Assembly: GCA_020832965.1 (NCBI GenBank)
Contig: JAJHRM010000006.1
Location: forward strand, 1-45,814
DNA from: Thermofilum sp.
Lineage (GTDB): Archaea > Thermoproteota > Thermoprotei > Thermofilales > Thermofilaceae
Length of the DNA: 45,814 nt
Direction: 5' to 3'
A program made the translations under genes and the position numbers. Shown here in pieces: positions 32,883 to 42,123 of this stretch; position 1 is the stretch's first letter; each line of letters starts with the position of its first letter. Under the pieces are notes generated by a model that did not search any database, was not told the origin of the DNA, and worked only from the letters and a program-made list of their open reading frames with translations.

Positions 32883-33258
32883 GGATTCACTACAATTAAA
32901 AAGAATACTGAGCAGCAAGAACCTGGCACGTTTAGGAGATGCACTTGTAAACTTTATCGCCTCAGCTGCAATATCGCTACAAAGCGAAGTAACAGGCTTA
33001 AAGGTCCCCGGAAAAACTCTCCGCGAGGCTTATCACTTATCTATGCTCAGGGCACTCGATGTGAGAGGAATAGACAAGGGGGAAGCCGTAGAAGCTCTAC
33101 TAGCATACGCCTGGCTAAATAACATTCTTACATGTGAAGATGGAGTTAAAATGCTGCATCGTTCTTTGACGGAAGGGAAGAATTTGGAGAGCGCACTAGC
33201 TAACTTAGTTGATTTTTTGCTCAAAGAAACTTTACGTAGGACTCCAACTATTAGCTAG
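32872..33258 (+). CDS. RNase III-like fold protein, uncharacterised
   Basis: 128 residues, helical. [17 protein letters not shown] near residues 17-33 resembles the LGDA signature of RNase III/Mini-III domains, and [14 protein letters not shown] may match the second catalytic helix, but the acidic pair needed for cleavage is incomplete. An archaeal family next to rpoL with this feature is known but uncharacterised. It overlaps rpoL by 11 bp and the convergent S30e gene by 8 bp. Confidence 0.6.
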   Translation: MSSRDSLQLKRILSSKNLARLGDALVNFIASAAISLQSEVTGLKVPGKTLREAYHLSMLRALDVRGIDKGEAVEALLAYAWLNNILTCEDGVKMLHRSLTEGKNLESALANLVDFLLKETLRRTPTIS

Positions 33259-33400
33259 AGGACTGCGCGTAAAGAATTCTTCTCTTGTAATTCCTGAAGT
33301 TTCTCCTTCTCGGGATCAAATTCTTTTTAGGCTTTGGAGGAATCTTCGGCGTAGCACTACGGACCTTTCCAGCCTTAGTTAAGCTTCCATGTGAAGGCAT
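33251..33400 (-). CDS. rps30e: Small-subunit ribosomal protein S30e
   Basis: 49 residues, too short for usual length filters. The start [15 protein letters not shown] and the middle [18 protein letters not shown] are clear S30e. On the minus strand a TTTATATAG box lies about 35 bases before the ATG. The 3' end overlaps the convergent RNase III-like gene by 8 bp. No ubiquitin-like N-terminal fusion, as expected in archaea. Confidence 0.93.
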   Translation of the reverse strand: MPSHGSLTKAGKVRSATPKIPPKPKKNLIPRRRNFRNYKRRILYAQSSS

Positions 33401-33584
33401 GCAAATCCACTGAAATGAAGAGTGAAGAAACTATATAAAGTTTGTGATCTTAGTGCGCACAAGCATCCAGCACTCTCTTGAGCGGTCTGCGGCAAAACAT
33501 TGGAAAGTTTATTAGCGTGTATGCAACGCGTTAGAATAGAAATATAATGAGCTTTTACATATACTCCTTGAGTGTTAATTAAGT
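33401..33584. other. Divergent promoter region
   Basis: Holds the S30e TATA (about 33432-33441, minus) and a TTTTACATATAC element (33553-33564) about 27 bases before gatD. No other feature seen. Confidence 0.4.
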
Positions 33585-34961
33585 ATGCCAAGTGCATTGA
33601 ATGGGTATAGTCCTAGAGTAAGGGAACTTTTAGCGGTTGCTAATGCATTAACATTTGACCGAGTCAGATTGCTTCTTGCAGGTGGGGGAGTATTGGAAGG
33701 ACTCTTAATGCCCAGGCCAGCCTTCGGTGATCCCGACGTCATAGTAGTAAAGCTTGATAACGGTTATAACATCGGCATCTCTGTTGAGAGAGTCTCCTCC
33801 ATAACATTGGTGCAGAGATTTAGCAGCAAGAAAAGCGAGCTGCATGAGGGGTCAGCGCATCCCACCCATCGAGAAGAGCTCTCGAAGGAGCATGTGTATT
33901 TTCTTAGCACAGGTGGAACAATAGCTTCGAGAGTTGACTACGTTACTGGCGCAGTTTATCCCTACTTTACCGCTGAAGAGCTATACTCAATGATACCTGA
34001 GCTGAGAGAGATTGCAAGAATATCGACAAAAACCGTCTTCAGTATCTTTAGCGAAAACATGACTCCTCAGCATTGGAGTCAACTTGCTTTAGAGATCGAG
34101 AGAGTTTTCAGGGAAGAATCAGACATCAGAGGGGTGGTGATTGCGCATGGAACTGATACTCTACACTACACAGCCGCTGCTATGGCTTTCGCTATACATC
34201 AAGCACCCGGACCTATAGTGTTTGTGGGAGCGCAGAGATCCTCGGACAGGCCTTCCAGCGATGCAGCCTTAAACACTATAGGGGCAACTCTTGTAGCGCT
34301 TAAAGCTCCTTTCGCTGAATCAGTAATAGCAATGCATGCAAACACCAGTGACGAATTAATTCTTGTGCATAGGGGTGTAAGAGCCAGGAAAATGCATACA
34401 AGCAGGCGTGATGCTTTTATGAGCATAAACGCTCTTCCGCTGGCTGAGGTTAATCCGCACACGTGGGAGATGCATCTCAAGGCAAACCTGTACAGGGGGA
34501 GAGCTGATTCTGTAGAATTGTTCCCCAAGTTTAGCGATAAAGTTGCCTTGGTTAAATTCTACCCTGGAATGCTTCCTGACATTCTCAATTTCTACGTGGA
34601 AAAGGGCTTTAAGGGCATAGTTATCGAGGGAACTGGTCTAGGGCACGTGAACCAAGGATTAATAGCCACGATTAATGAGGCAATACGACATGGTGTCCTC
34701 GTTGCTATGACTTCCCAGTGTCTATGGGGGAGAGTAAACTTGAACGTGTACAGGACGGGAGTAGAGCTGTTAAAGGCAGGCGTTATTCCAGCCGAAGACA
34801 TGACTCCTGAAACAGCCTATGTGAAATTAAGCTGGATTTTCGGCCAAACAGATGACCTGGAGGAGGCGAAGCAGCTTTTCCTCACGAACATAGCCTTCGA
34901 ATACTCGAAGAGATCAGAGTTGGATAGTTACCCCGGTGCACTTCGGGGATGCGGCAGATGA
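33585..34961 (+). CDS. gatD: Glu-tRNA(Gln) amidotransferase subunit D
   Basis: 458 residues. After an N-terminal domain of about 100 residues comes an L-asparaginase fold: FLSTGGTIASRVDY (first catalytic Thr) and VIAHGTDTLHYTAAA (second Thr and Asp), then VEGTGLGHV. It releases ammonia from glutamine for GatE. The gene overlaps gatE by 13 bp. The GatDE pair is the archaeal route to Gln-tRNA(Gln). Confidence 0.97.
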   Translation: MPSALNGYSPRVRELLAVANALTFDRVRLLLAGGGVLEGLLMPRPAFGDPDVIVVKLDNGYNIGISVERVSSITLVQRFSSKKSELHEGSAHPTHREELSKEHVYFLSTGGTIASRVDYVTGAVYPYFTAEELYSMIPELREIARISTKTVFSIFSENMTPQHWSQLALEIERVFREESDIRGVVIAHGTDTLHYTAAAMAFAIHQAPGPIVFVGAQRSSDRPSSDAALNTIGATLVALKAPFAESVIAMHANTSDELILVHRGVRARKMHTSRRDAFMSINALPLAEVNPHTWEMHLKANLYRGRADSVELFPKFSDKVALVKFYPGMLPDILNFYVEKGFKGIVIEGTGLGHVNQGLIATINEAIRHGVLVAMTSQCLWGRVNLNVYRTGVELLKAGVIPAEDMTPETAYVKLSWIFGQTDDLEEAKQLFLTNIAFEYSKRSELDSYPGALRGCGR

Positions 34962-36859
34962 GGCAAGTAAAAATAAAGTGTGGTCTAGAGATACATCAAA
35001 TGCTTGATACTAGCGAGAAGCTCTTCTGCTCATGTCCAACTCGCCTGAGCCAGGACCCCCCTCACTTCGTGTTCACCAGAAAATTACGGCTTGCAAAGAG
35101 CGAGATCGGGGAAATCGATCCTGCGGCTTTATTCGAGTACGAGAAAGGGCTTTCATACAGGTACGAATGTCATAGGGAAAACGCTTGTTTAGTCGAGATC
35201 GATGAAGAGCCTCCTCACAACATGAACCAGGAAGCACTGGAACTGGCACTAAAGTTCGCCCTCATGGTCAATGCTAACATAGTAGACGAGGTTCACGTAA
35301 TGAGAAAAATCGTGATCGACGGCTCAAATGTGACTGGCTTCCAGAGAACCTCTCTGATAGGTCTAGGCGGAACCATAAGTGTTAATGGTAGGGAAATCGG
35401 TATACAGACGATCTGCTTAGAGGAGGATGCTGCTAGGAAGGTTGAAGAGAAACGCGAGGGGTACGTAAGCTACAGATTGGATCGACTAGGCATACCTCTA
35501 ATTGAGGTTGCAACCGCACCGGACATCGAGACTCCAGAAGAGGCCAGGGAAGTCGCGCTCAGGATAGGACTAATTTTGAGGGCTTTGGGCAAGGTGAAGA
35601 GGGGCTTGGGCACTATTAGGCAAGACTTGAATATCTCTATTGAAGGTGGGGCGAAGGTTGAAATTAAAGGTGTGCAGTACTTAGACTTAATACCCAAAAT
35701 TATTGAGCTGGAGATTCAGAGGCAGCTCTCTCTTCTCGAGATTAGAGACGAACTGATGAGAAGGAAAGTTAAGGAGGAGGATCTACTCTTCGAACCGGTA
35801 AACGTAACGGACGTGCTCAAAGCCACTCAATCCAAGATCATTAAGAAAGCCTTGGAGTCTGGAGGCGTGGCCCTGGCTTTAAAACTCAAGGGGTTCGCCG
35901 GTCTATTGGGCAGAGAAATTCAGCCCGGGCGTAGGCTTGGGACGGAGTTGGCAGACAGGGCAAGGTATTGGGGCGGAGTTGGGGGATTATTCCACAGTGA
36001 TGAATTACCAGCATATGGTATTTCAAGGGAGGAGGTAGAGGAAATAAAAGGAAGATTAAGACTCGAGGCAAACGATGCATTTATCCTGATCGCTGACTCC
36101 CATGAGAAGGCTCTCAGGGGCTTAAATGCTGCCTATGAAAGAGCCAAAGAAGCCTTAAGAGGAGTGCCGGAAGAAACAAGAGCAGCTAACCCGGATGGGA
36201 CCACTAGGTACATGCGCCCGAGACCTGGTAGCGCGAGGATGTACCCAGAGACCGACATAAGACCGATTAGAGTAACAAGGGAATATTTAGAGGAGTTGAG
36301 GAAAAATTTACCCGAGTACCCGGAAAAGACTCTTGAAAGGCTTGTTAGAGAATACGGCTTACCCAAGGATATTGCATTCCAGTTATTTAATGGGCAGCAA
36401 ATATATTTCTTCGAAGAAGCTGTAAAGAAGACGAATCTCCCCCCACAACTTGTAGCTGCTACTCTGACGAACACGCTTGTAAGCCTTAGGCGGGAAAACG
36501 TTCCTGTAGAAAACTTAACAGAAGAGCATCTCCTAGCAACATTTCGCGCTGTCTCTGAAGGCAAAATAGCTAAGGAAGCAATCCCAATGGTCCTTAAAGA
36601 GCTCGCAAACAACCCCGGAGCAAGCATCGATGATATTCTTAAAAAGATCGGCATCGAGAGACTTACAGTTGAGCAGCTCAGAGAGATTATAAGGAAAGCT
36701 ATCCAGGAACATTGGGACGAGGTAAGACTGAAGGGAGAAAGAAGCTTTGGAAAATTAATGGGAATAGTTATGGAGATTGTGAGAGGCCGGATAGATGGGG
36801 CAACTGTCGCACGAGTCCTCAAAGAGGAGCTGAAAAGGCTACCGCCTCCTAGGGCGTGA
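34949..36859 (+). CDS. gatE: Glu-tRNA(Gln) amidotransferase subunit E
   Basis: 636 residues. GLEIHQML at the start, the GatB/E core (EIDPAALFEYEKG, CLVEIDEEPPHN, IDGSNVTGFQRTSL, LEEDAAR, RLGIPLIEVATAPDI), the GatE-specific insert with AspRS-like segments (about 255-390, KGFAGLLG..PGRRLGTELA), and the C-terminal YqeY-like tail. It amidates Glu-tRNA(Gln). Its 3' end overlaps the convergent SRP19 gene by 21 bp. Confidence 0.97.
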   Translation: MRQMRQVKIKCGLEIHQMLDTSEKLFCSCPTRLSQDPPHFVFTRKLRLAKSEIGEIDPAALFEYEKGLSYRYECHRENACLVEIDEEPPHNMNQEALELALKFALMVNANIVDEVHVMRKIVIDGSNVTGFQRTSLIGLGGTISVNGREIGIQTICLEEDAARKVEEKREGYVSYRLDRLGIPLIEVATAPDIETPEEAREVALRIGLILRALGKVKRGLGTIRQDLNISIEGGAKVEIKGVQYLDLIPKIIELEIQRQLSLLEIRDELMRRKVKEEDLLFEPVNVTDVLKATQSKIIKKALESGGVALALKLKGFAGLLGREIQPGRRLGTELADRARYWGGVGGLFHSDELPAYGISREEVEEIKGRLRLEANDAFILIADSHEKALRGLNAAYERAKEALRGVPEETRAANPDGTTRYMRPRPGSARMYPETDIRPIRVTREYLEELRKNLPEYPEKTLERLVREYGLPKDIAFQLFNGQQIYFFEEAVKKTNLPPQLVAATLTNTLVSLRRENVPVENLTEEHLLATFRAVSEGKIAKEAIPMVLKELANNPGASIDDILKKIGIERLTVEQLREIIRKAIQEHWDEVRLKGERSFGKLMGIVMEIVRGRIDGATVARVLKEELKRLPPPRA

Positions 36860-37150
36860 GCGTTCCCTCTCCTCCCTAATCTTTCTGAGTTGAATGGCAA
36901 TGGCCTTTACGAGAACATTCTTCTTTTGCGTTGCGTGAATCAAAATTCTTCCGCTCGACTCAAACCAGAAGCTGGGATGTTTTGCTGCCGGCTCGACCGT
37001 GACCGTAAATCCGGCTCTAGTCGCAGCCTCTTTTAATTCTTCTAGTGTAGGCTTCTCCACCGCAAGCGAACGAGAGATCCTTCTCCACCTCCTGGGCTTG
37101 GAGGAATCGAAATATTCTGGCCAAATTATGTAGCCGCCCTTCTTTCTCAT
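36839..37150 (-). CDS. Signal recognition particle protein SRP19
   Basis: 103 residues. IIWPEYFDSSKPR..GRR-like WRRISRSLAVEKPTLEEL, then the second half with HPSFWFESSGRILIHA. It binds SRP RNA and orders SRP54 binding; an SRP RNA gene is not seen in the window. It shares a 4-bp ATGA overlap with S8e, a known archaeal pair. The tail is highly basic. Confidence 0.95.
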   Translation of the reverse strand: MRKKGGYIIWPEYFDSSKPRRWRRISRSLAVEKPTLEELKEAATRAGFTVTVEPAAKHPSFWFESSGRILIHATQKKNVLVKAIAIQLRKIREERERSRPRRR

Positions 37151-37539
37151 TTCTCCTCTACAAGAACGGCGTTAACCACTCCGTTCTGTCCCGGACGAGA
37201 AGTTACGATCGCCTTTCCGACTTCAGTTTGTACTATGGCTCCCTTAGTTATTACGCCTCTCCTCGCCAAATCCTTGTTAGAAGGATTGTCGACAAATTTG
37301 ATTATCCTGGATTTAACTGTCTTCTTTTCACTGGGGATAAATACGTTGGCCTCGCTGACAAGCCTGGCTTTAAGTTTTACAGATCCACCCATAGCCCTTA
37401 CAAACCTGAGCTCGTTCCTTTGCCCAATAGTTGTTAAGGTTGGATAGCCCCCCGTTAGAGACTTCCTCTTTTTCTTGGCAATCCTTCCCTTAATCCCACC
37501 TGTTATTTTTCTTAAATCGTTGCCATGATACACTCCCAT
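37147..37539 (-). CDS. rps8e: Small-subunit ribosomal protein S8e
   Basis: 130 residues. MGVYHGNDLRKITGG at the start, then KKRKSLTGGYPTLT, and the late DNPSNKDLARRGVITKGAIVQTEVGKAIVTSRPGQ-type block (truncated here for length). All typical of archaeal S8e. Divergent from the PAC2 gene with a 94-bp shared region. Confidence 0.97.
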   Translation of the reverse strand: MGVYHGNDLRKITGGIKGRIAKKKRKSLTGGYPTLTTIGQRNELRFVRAMGGSVKLKARLVSEANVFIPSEKKTVKSRIIKFVDNPSNKDLARRGVITKGAIVQTEVGKAIVTSRPGQNGVVNAVLVEEK

Positions 37540-37633
37540 AGCGGCATCGCCCTTTTCAATTCGCCCAGGATATAAATATTTTCAGCGCATACGCGCGCCC
37601 AAGAAGTTTAGCACAGTAATCAAAAAGTTTAAC

Positions 37634-38404
37634 ATGGAAGACTTGCATAAAAACCGTGTGACTAGGGAAATAGTCTATACTAGGACAACCAAGGTAGTGC
37701 TCACCGAGGATGTCTCTCCAGAAATTTTTATAGCCGGTTTTCATGGGATAGGTCACGTTGGATGGATAGCCGTGAAGCACATAGTGACGAAGCTGGAAGC
37801 AAGGAGGGTTGGGTACATTTTAACTCCCAGTATGACGCCCTTTGTGACCATAAAGAATGGTGTGAAAGTACCCTACGAGCTTTACGCCGCGGATAACTTG
37901 TTAGCCTTCATGCCTAACGTGCCTTTGAGCATTAAGGACTCCATGGTGGTTCCTCAGATGTTAGCACAGCTGGTATTAAATTGCCGAGTTAACTTAGCTG
38001 TGTTGTTTGGCGGTCTAGATGCTTCGTTCGCGGAACCAGATGCTAAACCGAGAATTGCACCTACTAGTGCCTACTTGTCACTGTTTACCTCCAGTATTAA
38101 GAGGCTTGAGTTGCCTATCATCGACGAAAAGCTGGGGATAGTAGGACCATTAGCCCTATTGCTTACATATCTTGAAGCCGGAAATGTGCCAGCAGTCGCT
38201 ATTCTCCCTTATGCAGCCGTTGAGAGGCCGGATCCGCGGGCAGCAGCACAAGCCATTGAAGTTTTTACACGCATCACCAACTTAAACATCGATGTATGTG
38301 AGCTGCTTGCGCAAGGAGTTCAACTCGAAAAGGAGCTTGCAGAGATCGAGAAGAAAATAAGAGAAGCCGTCAAGGAGCGCGAGTCACTAGTATACCACGT
38401 CTAA
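37634..38404 (+). CDS. PAC2-family proteasome assembly chaperone-like protein
   Basis: 256 residues. The N-terminal part (PEIFIAGFHGIGHVGWIAVKHIV) and LFGGLDASFAE, PTSAYLS, GIVGPLALLLTY.E match the archaeal PAC2 (COG2047) family, related to eukaryotic Pba1/Pba2 and archaeal PbaA/PbaB. A C-terminal coiled coil (EKELAEIEKKIREAVKERE) ends in YHV, close to the HbYX motif that docks on 20S proteasome alpha rings. The proteasome beta gene is far away at 8.1 kb. Chaperone role is inferred. Confidence 0.78.
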   Translation: MEDLHKNRVTREIVYTRTTKVVLTEDVSPEIFIAGFHGIGHVGWIAVKHIVTKLEARRVGYILTPSMTPFVTIKNGVKVPYELYAADNLLAFMPNVPLSIKDSMVVPQMLAQLVLNCRVNLAVLFGGLDASFAEPDAKPRIAPTSAYLSLFTSSIKRLELPIIDEKLGIVGPLALLLTYLEAGNVPAVAILPYAAVERPDPRAAAQAIEVFTRITNLNIDVCELLAQGVQLEKELAEIEKKIREAVKERESLVYHV

Positions 38405-38420
38405 TTGATTCACTGTCTTC

Positions 38421-40055
38421 TCATTTAAAAATATTTTTGAATGACTGGAGTACAAGTCTAATTTTCCTAATCACTTCCCCGGGATTTTTTAAAGCTTCAT
38501 CATAATCATCAACCCATATTGAGGTAAAAACCACGCTGTTAGATAAAAGTCTCTGCTGTAGCTCATACACGAAACCCCTTGGAAGAGAATAATAGACAAG
38601 TATGACCCCCTTATACCCCTTATTCAGGACAAACCAAACTAGGTCTGCGAGTATCTCGCTGCTAGCCTCCGAAAAAACTGCTCCAGAAGCCTCATACTGG
38701 GAAAAAGGATAGAGGCCATCTAGCTCTAGCGGAATTACTGAGAAAGGCGCTGAAAGGACTATGAAATCAACATCCAGAGGCAGGTCTTTATCTGCTGAGA
38801 TAATCTCCTTAATCAGGCCTCCACGAGTAAATGGTTTCTGCGGAGTTTCCTCGAAAACGAGTAAAAAGTCTCTTGTTTTGCTGTATCTACGTGCCAGCCT
38901 GTCGATATGCCTCACGACTTCTGGTCTGTACCTGCTGAGCCAGCTATAAAAGAAAGCTCCCTGCACGGGCGATCTAGTTACTGGGTGCCTCTTTGACACG
39001 TACTCGGAGTATTTCACGTAAACCTTTAAAGCCTCTCGCAAGGAAGGATGGGTCATCGTTTTCCCCTCTACTAGCTCCCACAACCTACCCTCGTGAACAG
39101 CCTCACGTATACACCTGATCTCTCCCAGAATGGTGTAGAGATTATGCTTCGTTAACAAAATAACTCTCTCCTGTTTCGGCATTTCCTTCAACTCTCGCGC
39201 AGTGTACTTTGAGCAAATAGGACAATTGCATGGGAGATCTCTAAGCTCTTCAAGCCGCAATGTCCCTCTGGGCGTCAAAATTTTATCCTCCCTAGCGTAG
39301 AGAACGTAAGAAGCAGAGTCGAACATATCCACGCCCATAGCTACAGCTAAAGGAAGCATTACTGGATGACCAGCGCCGAATAGATGCAGAGGAGCCTCCC
39401 AAGGCAGATTTAAGCGTGCAGTCATGACGAGTTTAACAAGCTCGGGAAAGTCGTACTCCTCCATGAATTGTGTAGGACCCCCCACGGCATATATGTCGAA
39501 AGGTAATTCTGACATTCTTCTGGCAGCGTGGGCAACCAAGCTAGTGTACTGACCACCCTGGATTGGACCAACAAGTAGCATGTCTTTTCTGTCTACTTTA
39601 AGCGACTCTTCTGCCCGTCGAAGCGTCTCATTAACTTCGCTCAAAACCTTCTCATACGGCTCCCCCTTCCTCGTAGGTATGTCCAGGATCACACCTATAT
39701 CGGAGCCTATCTCAACTTGGTAATTCACAATCTCTACCGGATCTACCTCTACACGGCCATACACCATCAGCTGATAAGCACCAGAATCGGTCATTACTGG
39801 TGTATTAACTCCTAAAATGCCGTGGACCCCAATTTCCTTGGCTAGATTCCCGTAGTGGCGCTTGACTATATAGCTGTTTGTCATCAGAAGCTTAAAGCCT
39901 ATGTTGGTAATTTCCCGGGGGTCGATTACAGGCTTGGATGGATTTATCACCGGAGTTAAGATTGGCGTTTCAACAATACCTTTCCTAGTGTAGAGCTTAC
40001 CGTTTCTTCCAAGGAGATCAATCTCCTCAATTTCAAATACCTCGCTCCAAACCAT
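38421..40055 (-). CDS. tgtA: Archaeosine tRNA-guanine transglycosylase
   Basis: 544 residues. TGT core with MTDSGAYQLMVYG (Asp90) and VGPIQGG, YAVGGPT and the zinc site CNCPICSKY near 280 with the later His. It exchanges G15 of tRNA for preQ0, the first step of archaeosine. The C-terminal 200 residues contain C1/C2-like domains (LLVFEETPQKPFTRGG, VILVYYSLPRGF), but I see no PUA domain at the end; archaeal TgtA is usually about 580 residues with a PUA. The PUA may be encoded separately. Confidence 0.92.
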   Translation of the reverse strand: MVWSEVFEIEEIDLLGRNGKLYTRKGIVETPILTPVINPSKPVIDPREITNIGFKLLMTNSYIVKRHYGNLAKEIGVHGILGVNTPVMTDSGAYQLMVYGRVEVDPVEIVNYQVEIGSDIGVILDIPTRKGEPYEKVLSEVNETLRRAEESLKVDRKDMLLVGPIQGGQYTSLVAHAARRMSELPFDIYAVGGPTQFMEEYDFPELVKLVMTARLNLPWEAPLHLFGAGHPVMLPLAVAMGVDMFDSASYVLYAREDKILTPRGTLRLEELRDLPCNCPICSKYTARELKEMPKQERVILLTKHNLYTILGEIRCIREAVHEGRLWELVEGKTMTHPSLREALKVYVKYSEYVSKRHPVTRSPVQGAFFYSWLSRYRPEVVRHIDRLARRYSKTRDFLLVFEETPQKPFTRGGLIKEIISADKDLPLDVDFIVLSAPFSVIPLELDGLYPFSQYEASGAVFSEASSEILADLVWFVLNKGYKGVILVYYSLPRGFVYELQQRLLSNSVVFTSIWVDDYDEALKNPGEVIRKIRLVLQSFKNIFK

Positions 40056-40413
40056 AACGCATAGCAGGCTAAATTATTTGAAGTTAAAAAATTACTTTCG
40101 TTGCTCGACGCGCCTGTACAGAAAGCACTCGTCAGTGCGCGTTGCGCCTCTACCTAAATCCCGCGGGAACAATGTGCCACGGAACTCTGAAGGAAAAGCT
40201 GCGAGCCCGAGAGATAGTGGCGATGATAAAAAGTGGCAGGTGCGATAGGCAGCCTAGCGTCTCTTAAGTATGACGACGAGAGAGGCAAAGTTCGATGATC
40301 ATAGCGGGGCTCAAGCAACAGCTAGCCGTAATCTTGCTAGCGAGCGCTGCAGGAGAAACAGCAACCACAAGTCGCAATGTTTAAAAATCGATAAGAGATA
40401 TGGAGGGGGGCAT
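40056..40413. other. Non-coding spacer before rpl21e
   Basis: 358 bases with no convincing gene. A 31-codon frame begins at 40171 (start MCHGTLKEKLRARE), but it has no recognisable homology. It also holds one arm of a 12-bp inverted repeat (40133-40144) and, near its end, a GTTTAAAAAT box (40379-40388) and a GGAGGGGGG Shine-Dalgarno (40402-40410). Confidence 0.45.
40133..40144. repeat. Inverted repeat arm CAGTGCGCGTTG left of rpl21e
   Basis: Matches the reverse complement of 40775-40786 (CAGCGCGCACTG) at 11 of 12 positions. The two arms enclose rpl21e and its promoter. Seen directly; meaning is inferred. Confidence 0.5.
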
Positions 40414-40719
40414 ATGAGGCACTCGCATGGTTACAGGAGCAGGTGTAGAAAATTACTTAGGAAGCATCCCCGCGAGAGAGGCTACGGGGGGCTTAGCAGG
40501 TTAATGTACGAGTACAATATCAACGACAAAGTAGTAGTCGACATTAACCCCACATTTATTGAGACCGCGCCGCACAGGCGTTATCAAGGTAGAGTTGGAA
40601 GAATAATCGAGAAAAGAGGCAGGGCATACGTCATTGAGATACTTCTAGGAAGTAAGATAAAGAAAATAATAACTACCCCCGAGCACATAAAGCCCCTTCC
40701 CACTCAACAAGCACGCTAG
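40414..40719 (+). CDS. rpl21e: Large-subunit ribosomal protein L21e
   Basis: 101 residues from ATG 40414, chosen for the strong Shine-Dalgarno and because SHGYRSRCRKLLRK is the true L21e N-terminus; the frame runs 48 codons further upstream without homology. G.V.DI.P......PH.RYQGRVGRI and the final I..PEHIKP are intact. L21e normally precedes rpoF; here rpoF is 2 kb away on the other strand. Confidence 0.94.
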   Translation: MRHSHGYRSRCRKLLRKHPRERGYGGLSRLMYEYNINDKVVVDINPTFIETAPHRRYQGRVGRIIEKRGRAYVIEILLGSKIKKIITTPEHIKPLPTQQAR

Positions 40720-40774
40720 TAAGTAGAAGATCCATCGCTATGCACGCAGCAGCGTAAGCTCGCCTACTGGCGCA

Positions 40775-40786
40775 CAGCGCGCACTG
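40775..40786. repeat. Inverted repeat arm CAGCGCGCACTG right of rpl21e
   Basis: Partner of 40133-40144. It lies between the rpl21e stop and the convergent pus10 stop. Confidence 0.5.
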
Positions 40787-40789
40787 TCC

Positions 40790-42112
40790 TCAACCAGGCA
40801 GGGTTAAGGTGTACGCGTCAACGAAGCTCTCCTCTATTTCAATTACATCCAGTTCTATGTTCTTCACTCTGTTGCCTAGGTATTCCGAGATGCTTGGACT
40901 TGTCCTGCCATTGTCTCCATGGATAAATTCCTTAACATAGAATCCCCCCTGAGCATCAATAATGAATTCAGCTTCAGTTTGGGAGATTTTCCTTGCGTTG
41001 ACAGAAAACACGACTTTCTTCCTTAATCTGTCAGCGCGCCTGTGAAGAACTCTGCTCGGAGTTCTCTGGCTTATAATGGCGTGGTCGAAGATTTTAGAGA
41101 TTTCTTGCAGTTTCATATCATCTAGTGGTTCGTCAAAGCTTACTCTGGCTAGGTACTTTTTCCTGGCGATGGAGGAGAGACTCTTGAGTTTCTTCAGAGT
41201 TTTCCTGTCAGTATACCTCAAGTCGATAACCTCAATTAAACCCCTCGCCCTCTGGTTGATTGACTCCTGTAGATCCTTCAGGTCCACTGTTCTAACCTTG
41301 GGCCTCTTAAGCTCTAAGACGAATGGTCTTCCATTCCCAAGGGTGCGTACGTCTATATCTTCTCTACCAGCGGCATGAAGCTTTGCCCCCTCTGCCTTAA
41401 ACGTCTCTATAGCTGGTTTTGAGATTAACTCCTCGACGCTGGTATTGAACCTCATTCGCTCATCAGGCCAAGACCAGGGGCTCTGCGGGAGTCCGCGAAC
41501 GAGTTTCCTGTACCTTCCGTAGATGAATAGAGGAGCAGGGACGTATTCCGCGTTACCAGTAGCCAAGTCCACAATTATAGTAAGCTCCGGGTTAATTCGA
41601 CTATACTCTTTACCCGAGATCCTGGAGAAAGCCTTACCTATTTCTCTGCTCGCCTCGTTCTTCAAGTTTTCAGCGCTAGACAAACTGTATCTCAGCCAGA
41701 AATCCTCTTCTCTTCGCAAAATATCAGGAGGGATACGTATGCCTACTTCAAAAGTCCTGAACTCATAGATTCTTGACTCTTCAAACAATCTCCGCGCAAT
41801 CATCTCATATTTCTCGGTTAAGCCCCCGCACACGCTACACGCCAGCCTCTCAATCTCCTCACCGAATACCTTCTTGACTATTTCTCTGGCAGGCTCATAG
41901 CCGCTCTTTGCCAGGCATCTTAGCAGGACTTCATCAACTCTCCTAGGAAGCGCCTGGTATGCTTCCATGAAGAGAAGCGTCTTTATAGCTCTTCCCCTCT
42001 CATTGTTCGATAACTCGGAGCCTTTAAGGCCAAAGAATCTTCCTAGACACCAATCGCATATAGCAGGGTTTTCTCTAAGAATCTTCTCCGCCTTCTGTAA
42101 AACTTCAAGCAC
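40790..42112 (-). CDS. pus10: tRNA pseudouridine synthase Pus10
   Basis: 440 residues. N-terminal zinc-binding Cys pairs CDWC (19-22) and CSVC (92-95), a THUMP-like region, and the catalytic segment AGREDIDVRTLGNGRPFVLELKRP near 248-271, which includes the catalytic Asp. Pus10 makes pseudouridine 54 (and often 55) in the T-loop of archaeal tRNA. It is read with DUF655 and rpoF (11- and 20-bp gaps). Length is usual for the family. Confidence 0.95.
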   Translation of the reverse strand: MLEVLQKAEKILRENPAICDWCLGRFFGLKGSELSNNERGRAIKTLLFMEAYQALPRRVDEVLLRCLAKSGYEPAREIVKKVFGEEIERLACSVCGGLTEKYEMIARRLFEESRIYEFRTFEVGIRIPPDILRREEDFWLRYSLSSAENLKNEASREIGKAFSRISGKEYSRINPELTIIVDLATGNAEYVPAPLFIYGRYRKLVRGLPQSPWSWPDERMRFNTSVEELISKPAIETFKAEGAKLHAAGREDIDVRTLGNGRPFVLELKRPKVRTVDLKDLQESINQRARGLIEVIDLRYTDRKTLKKLKSLSSIARKKYLARVSFDEPLDDMKLQEISKIFDHAIISQRTPSRVLHRRADRLRKKVVFSVNARKISQTEAEFIIDAQGGFYVKEFIHGDNGRTSPSISEYLGNRVKNIELDVIEIEESFVDAYTLTLPG

Positions 42113-42123
42113 GGAGATTCACC

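Noticed and set aside
40215..40300. GATGATA and GATGATC as possible C/C' boxes before rpl21e
   Set aside because: Neither fits RTGATGA fully and no matching D boxes were found.
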